Part shown: positions 60,572-64,000 of the stretch, piece after piece
Numbering within the stretch: the first letter of the stretch is position 1
Layout of the letters: every line of letters begins with the position of its first letter
Assembly (NCBI RefSeq): GCF_001592265.1
Contig: NZ_BCWP01000010.1
Location: 1-64,000, forward strand
DNA: 64,000 bases
From: Curvibacter delicatus NBRC 14919
Lineage (GTDB): Bacteria; Pseudomonadota; Gammaproteobacteria; Burkholderiales; Burkholderiaceae_C
Reading direction: 5' to 3'
Translations under genes and position numbers: made by a program
The notes under the pieces: model-generated
The model's database searches: none
What the model saw: the letters and a program-made list of their open reading frames with translations, nothing else
What the model was told of the DNA's origin: nothing

Positions 60572-60674
60572 TTGGTTGCAATTGGTTTATCTTGGTCAAA
60601 ATTATAGACCGGGCATTTTGCCTCTGTCACGGTGGAAAACACGTAGGCCTTCGAATTAATTGGTTTGATTTGGT
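60572..60674. promoter_or_regulatory. phased TTGGT direct repeats, candidate GntR operators
   Basis: TTGGT occurs at 60572, 60582 and 60592, exactly 10 bp apart, and again at 60660 and 60670, also 10 bp apart. The first group lies just downstream of the FAH-gene promoter start and the second is near the GntR gene start. They are probably bound by the divergent GntR regulator and would allow repression of both genes. Confidence 0.6.
60601..60630 (-). promoter_or_regulatory. sigma-70 promoter of FAH/Bug operon
   Basis: On the minus strand GTGACA (60630-60625), an 18-bp spacer and a perfect TATAAT (60606-60601) form a good promoter. The start would be near 60594, inside the TTGGT repeat cluster, consistent with repression by steric block. 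Confidence 0.7.
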
Positions 60675-60719
60675 CTGGCAATTTGCTACCATCACGCATC
60701 TCCCACTGCCCACCTCGCC

Positions 60720-61388
60720 ATGGACTCGACCGCCCTGTTACGGGAAACGATTGTTGAAAACCTGAAGACCGGCACCTGGCGTGCCGGCCATCGCATCCCG
60801 ACCGAGCGCGCGCTGTGCGAGCAGTTCGGCATGGGACGTTCGGCGGTGCGCCGCGTGCTGGCGCAGCTCAAGGACGCGGGCCTGATTTCACAGACCGTGG
60901 GCAGCGGCACCTATGTGACCGAACAGGCCCCAGGGCTGCTGCCCGCGCTGGGCAACACGCCGCTGGCCAGCACCAGCCCGGCTGAGCTGATGGAAGCGCG
61001 CATGGCGCTGGAGCCGGCCATCGTGGAGATGGTGGTGCGCAATGCCACCTCCGCCGATTTCGCCCGCATGGACCAGTGCTGCGAACAGGCCGAACGGGCC
61101 AGCTCGCTCGACGAGTTCGAGCACTGGGACGGGCTGCTGCACGAGGTAATTGCCGAAGCCGCGCACAACAGCTTCATCAGCAATGTGTTCCGCTTGATGA
61201 ACCAGGCACGCGCGCAGGGCGAGTGGGGCATGCTCAAGCGCAAGAGCGTCACGCCCGAACGGCGTGCCGCCTACCAGCAGGAGCACCGCGCGCTGGTGGC
61301 CGCACTGCGCGAACGCGACCTGGGCACGGCGCTGGCGCACACGCGTGAGCACCTGTTGCACGTGCGGCGCAACCTGCTGGGCCTGTAA
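60720..61388 (+). CDS. GntR-family (FadR subfamily) transcriptional regulator
   Basis: A 222-residue regulator with an N-terminal winged helix-turn-helix (about 3-68; GHRIPTERALCEQFGMGRSAVRRVLAQLKDAGL) and an all-helical FCD effector domain (about 85-215) with the metal-binding pattern of FadR relatives (H residues in HEVIAEAAHN and REHLLHV). It is divergent from the FAH/Bug unit. It likely releases DNA when a carboxylate ligand binds. Confidence 0.92.
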   Translation: MDSTALLRETIVENLKTGTWRAGHRIPTERALCEQFGMGRSAVRRVLAQLKDAGLISQTVGSGTYVTEQAPGLLPALGNTPLASTSPAELMEARMALEPAIVEMVVRNATSADFARMDQCCEQAERASSLDEFEHWDGLLHEVIAEAAHNSFISNVFRLMNQARAQGEWGMLKRKSVTPERRAAYQQEHRALVAALRERDLGTALAHTREHLLHVRRNLLGL

Positions 61389-61469
61389 GGGGTCAGGCCA
61401 GACGGGCCAGAGCGGGTGCGCGCCGGTCCGCCCTGCGCGGCACGGGGCAGCGCAGGGCGGATTCCACGG

Positions 61470-63698
61470 TCAGAACTTCGCGCTCAGACCAACATACAGC
61501 GAGCGCGCCGGCCCCGGAACGGGCGTTCCCCAGACGGCACCGCCCTGCCCCACATAGGCCCCACCCAGTGGCGGCGCATAAGCCCGGTTCAGCACGTTAT
61601 CGATACCCAGATCCAGACGAGCCGACTTCCACTCGTAGCTGCTGCGCAGGTTCAGCAAGCCGTAGCCGCCGGTCTGCATCTCGTTGCGTACCTGCGAGAC
61701 GTCCTTCTTGTCCGCCACCAGCTGGATCTCGGCCGTATTGGTCCAAGCACCGAAACGCTGCTCGAGGGCCAGCTTGGCGTTGAGCGGCATCTGGTTGTAC
61801 AGGTTGTCGTCGGTATCGGTATTCTTGCCCCGCAGGTAGCTCAACAGCCCCTTGGCCATGAAACTGCCCCAGGCCCCGCCGGCAACCAGCTGGGTGTGCC
61901 CCGAGATGTCCACCCCGTAGATGCGCGCGCGCTGGTTGGCGAAACTGAGGTTGACGAAACCGTCGGTGCGCGTGGGACAGCTCTTGCCAACGACTGCACA
62001 TGACACTGCATCGATGTAGTCCTGCACGTAGGTCAGGTAGGGCGTGACCTGGAAGGCCCAGTTGCGGCGATCGGCATCGTGCCAGTCGGCCGTCACGCTC
62101 AATGTGTTGGCCACCTCGGATTTGAGATTCAGGTTTCCGACATAGCCGTTGGCGTCGCCAGCCCAGTTGATCATGTTCATGGCCATGCTGTTGTTGGTCG
62201 ACCAGGTGTAACGCTCGTAGAGGTTGGGGGAGCGCGTCTTGCGGGCCAGACCGGCGCTGAAGCTGCGCTCGTCATCCGGGCTGTACCGCACCAGTGCTGC
62301 GGCATCAAGGTTCTGGTCGGTGCGACGCCGGTCGCTCGCATTGAAGGCCCCGGGCACGGTGGCCGGATTGGTGGGGTCGCCATAACCCATCATGCCGCCG
62401 GCGTTGTTGTAGCCCTGCACCGTCCCGGTGTCCATGGTCACTGTTCCGCTGCGCAGCCCCAGTTGCGACTGCCATTTCGGACTCCAGCGCGCTTCCCATT
62501 CGGCAAACACTTCCAGCCGGTCGCGCTGGCCGCCGTTGATGTTCCAGAATTTATTCGGCCCCATCATGCCGGCGGTTGTGGTGATCGGATCCCACCAGTC
62601 ATCGAGACGATAGCGCTGGTATTCGACACCCGCCCTGACCGTGTCCCGCGGCGAGAGGAGGATATCCGCCTTGACCAGGGCGCCGGTGTTCCAGCCTTCG
62701 GTGTCCATGGGCATGCCGAGCGACGTGGCCGATGACAGTTTGTTGTCCAGGAAGTTCATCTTGTGGCGCGTGTGCTCGTTGTAGACGCGCGTCTCCAGCG
62801 AGCCCCATTCGTACTGCCCCTTGTAGCGCAGGTTGACCTGCTCGCTCTTGTTGCCGGTCATGTCCATGCGCTGATTCGGGAAACCCTGGTAGGGGATGTT
62901 CTGCAGACCCAGCTTCAGCTCCAGCAGGTGGTTCTCCTGGCGCATGGCCAGGCCCAGCGACTGGTTCTGTGCGCTGTACTGCGATGCTCCCACCTCGCGG
63001 GCGGCCGGCACCTTGACCCGGGTGGTGGGTGTGCCGGTCTTGAAGTCTGCCGCGGTCTCGTAGTTGTCGGACTCGGCAGTGGACCCGCTGTACGACAGGC
63101 TGAAGCGTTCATTGGCTGCGGTCATCGACACATTGGCCCCTCGGCCGTTGCCGTTGCTGCGATAGAACGCACCGGTCGTGCCTTTGAGCAGCAGGCCTTC
63201 ACCGGCGCGGGCGAACACCGGCGCCGCAGCGTTGGCGACGACGGTGCCGCCCAGGCTGTCGCCGCCTGCGCTGACCGGTGCCACACCTGTGTAGACCTGG
63301 ATGCTGTCGACGGCCGTCGGATCGATGTACGACAGCGGTGGATTCATGTGGTTGGCACAGGCCGAGATCAGATCCATGCCATCGACCTTGATGCGCAAGC
63401 GGTCGTCCGCCAGGCCGTGGATGGACGGCAGGCTGGAGACACCTCCGGCGCCATACAGGCTCAAGCCCGGTACGCCATAAAGCAGTTGAGCCGTGTCGCT
63501 GGTGGCCGCCTGCCGCGGCACGATGGCTGCGGCGTCCAGCGCGATGGGGCCGGACTGTTCGGGCCTGGTCGCCTTGACCGTCACGTCAGGCAATGTGGCT
63601 GGAGCGTCCTCGGCAGCCAGTACGCTGCCGCTCAGCACGGCCAGGGACGGCAGGGCCAGAAGCATGGCCCGATGAAAAGTTCGTCGTTGGAAATTCAT
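61470..63698 (-). CDS. TonB-dependent copper receptor, OprC/NosA type
   Basis: A 742-residue outer-membrane receptor from ATG 63698 with a signal peptide (cut after SGSVLAAE). A plug domain spans about 45-165 and a beta barrel ends with terminal Phe (SLYVGLSAKF). The copper-binding pair of OprC is present: CxxxM at C114-M118 (CANHM) and HxM at H312-M314 (HKM). Met-rich loops (MAMNM, GGMMG, AGMMG) support copper. In OprC these ligands bind Cu(I/II) for import. A short coupled gene lies upstream. The exact substrate is inferred. Confidence 0.88.
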   Translation of the reverse strand: MNFQRRTFHRAMLLALPSLAVLSGSVLAAEDAPATLPDVTVKATRPEQSGPIALDAAAIVPRQAATSDTAQLLYGVPGLSLYGAGGVSSLPSIHGLADDRLRIKVDGMDLISACANHMNPPLSYIDPTAVDSIQVYTGVAPVSAGGDSLGGTVVANAAAPVFARAGEGLLLKGTTGAFYRSNGNGRGANVSMTAANERFSLSYSGSTAESDNYETAADFKTGTPTTRVKVPAAREVGASQYSAQNQSLGLAMRQENHLLELKLGLQNIPYQGFPNQRMDMTGNKSEQVNLRYKGQYEWGSLETRVYNEHTRHKMNFLDNKLSSATSLGMPMDTEGWNTGALVKADILLSPRDTVRAGVEYQRYRLDDWWDPITTTAGMMGPNKFWNINGGQRDRLEVFAEWEARWSPKWQSQLGLRSGTVTMDTGTVQGYNNAGGMMGYGDPTNPATVPGAFNASDRRRTDQNLDAAALVRYSPDDERSFSAGLARKTRSPNLYERYTWSTNNSMAMNMINWAGDANGYVGNLNLKSEVANTLSVTADWHDADRRNWAFQVTPYLTYVQDYIDAVSCAVVGKSCPTRTDGFVNLSFANQRARIYGVDISGHTQLVAGGAWGSFMAKGLLSYLRGKNTDTDDNLYNQMPLNAKLALEQRFGAWTNTAEIQLVADKKDVSQVRNEMQTGGYGLLNLRSSYEWKSARLDLGIDNVLNRAYAPPLGGAYVGQGGAVWGTPVPGPARSLYVGLSAKF

Positions 63699-63796
63699 GA
63701 TCAAAACCTTGGTCAGCGGCAGACCGGTGCACACCTGTGCAGGGAACGGCCGCCATTGAAGAAATCGCATGCCCACCGCAGCGGGCACAGGGTTGT

Positions 63797-63815
63797 GCGC
63801 GTCTTGTGTACGCGC
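63797..63815 (-). other. hairpin upstream of the copper receptor
   Basis: A 6-bp stem (GCGCGT / ACGCGC) with a 7-base loop lies in the 127-bp gap between the small membrane protein and the TonB receptor. It has no T tract and may be a processing site or minor attenuator. Confidence 0.3.
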
Positions 63816-63825
63816 CCTGCAGTGC

Positions 63826-63972
63826 TCAGCGCGTGCCTGTCAGCGGAATCAGGCGGAGATGGCTGCCGCCGGCAGAGAGGTCCGCATGGCTTCGGCTCAC
63901 CAGCGTGGCAACGGCCCAGGCCAGGGATAACGCGGCCAGATGCAGCACGACAAAAACGGCCAACCGGCGCAT
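63826..63972 (-). CDS. 48-residue membrane-anchored protein near copper receptor
   Basis: A short frame, MRRLAVFVVLHLAALSLAWA..., ending in ...LIPLTGTR. It has one N-terminal hydrophobic helix and could be a signal-anchored periplasmic peptide. Its ATG shares one base with the stop of the gene entering from the window edge (TGATG), which suggests translational coupling. It precedes the TonB receptor on the same strand. No family recognised. Confidence 0.45.
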   Translation of the reverse strand: MRRLAVFVVLHLAALSLAWAVATLVSRSHADLSAGGSHLRLIPLTGTR

Positions 63973-64000
63973 CAGCCTGGTGGTGTGATGCGCTGGCCTC
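63972..64000 (-). CDS. C-terminal end of a gene beyond the window
   Basis: Minus-strand codons from 64000 to the TGA at 63974-63972 encode ...GQRITPPG. Only about nine residues are visible, so the gene cannot be named. The TGATG overlap with the next ATG and the copper receptor context suggest one operon. Confidence 0.3.

Overview
The window looks like a chromosome segment of a Burkholderiales bacterium, most likely family Comamonadaceae. The reasons are an oxyR/recG neighbourhood, three orphan Bug-type periplasmic binding proteins, a PhaM-like granule protein, a formaldehyde frmA-fghA pair, and an intergenic hairpin resembling a dispersed repeat of that family. This is inference from gene content, not from a database search.

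1-4.2 kb is accessory DNA. It holds a two-gene OLD nuclease plus compact UvrD-like helicase operon (Gabija-like), a third gene cut by the window edge, and a divergent gene resembling a PD-(D/E)XK nuclease. It ends beside the 3' end of an initiator tRNA-fMet gene, next to three phased 11-bp repeats that could be an integration junction.

4.3-13.4 kb is the spc-alpha ribosomal block on the minus strand: rplN-rplX-rplE-rpsN-rpsH-rplF-rplR-rpsE-rpmD-rplO-secY-infA-rpmJ-rpsM-rpsK-rpsD-rpoA-rplQ, then tRNA-fMet and a terminator. It starts from its own promoter, which overlaps the end of glpD. rpsQ and the S10 genes are not next to it.

13.4-23.8 kb is a complete glycerol locus. glpS-glpT-glpP-glpQ-glpU-glpV (ABC importer) and glpD lie on the minus strand, and glpR and glpK are divergent on the plus strand. 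The importer's two ATPases appear to form one canonical and one degenerate ATP site.

23.9-37.8 kb has proC, a small Lys-rich exported protein, ubiA, dps and oxyR. These are followed by an Old Yellow Enzyme with a divergent exported protein, and a six-gene aromatic-ring catabolic operon with a divergent LysR regulator. A DUF2628/SPOR membrane protein follows.

37.9-49 kb has recG, queA, a Bug protein, fghA-frmA, tgt and a large CHASE-PAS-GGDEF-EAL signalling protein.

49-64 kb has an EF-hand membrane protein, a flavin reductase, an AT-richer Mrr-type restriction gene, an MFS-acyltransferase fusion, and a sulfide:quinone-reductase-like flavoprotein behind a near-ideal class II FNR promoter. These are followed by a FIST sensor, PhaM, a GntR-controlled FAH/Bug pair with phased TTGGT repeats, and an OprC-type copper TonB receptor with the CxxxM and HxM copper motifs.
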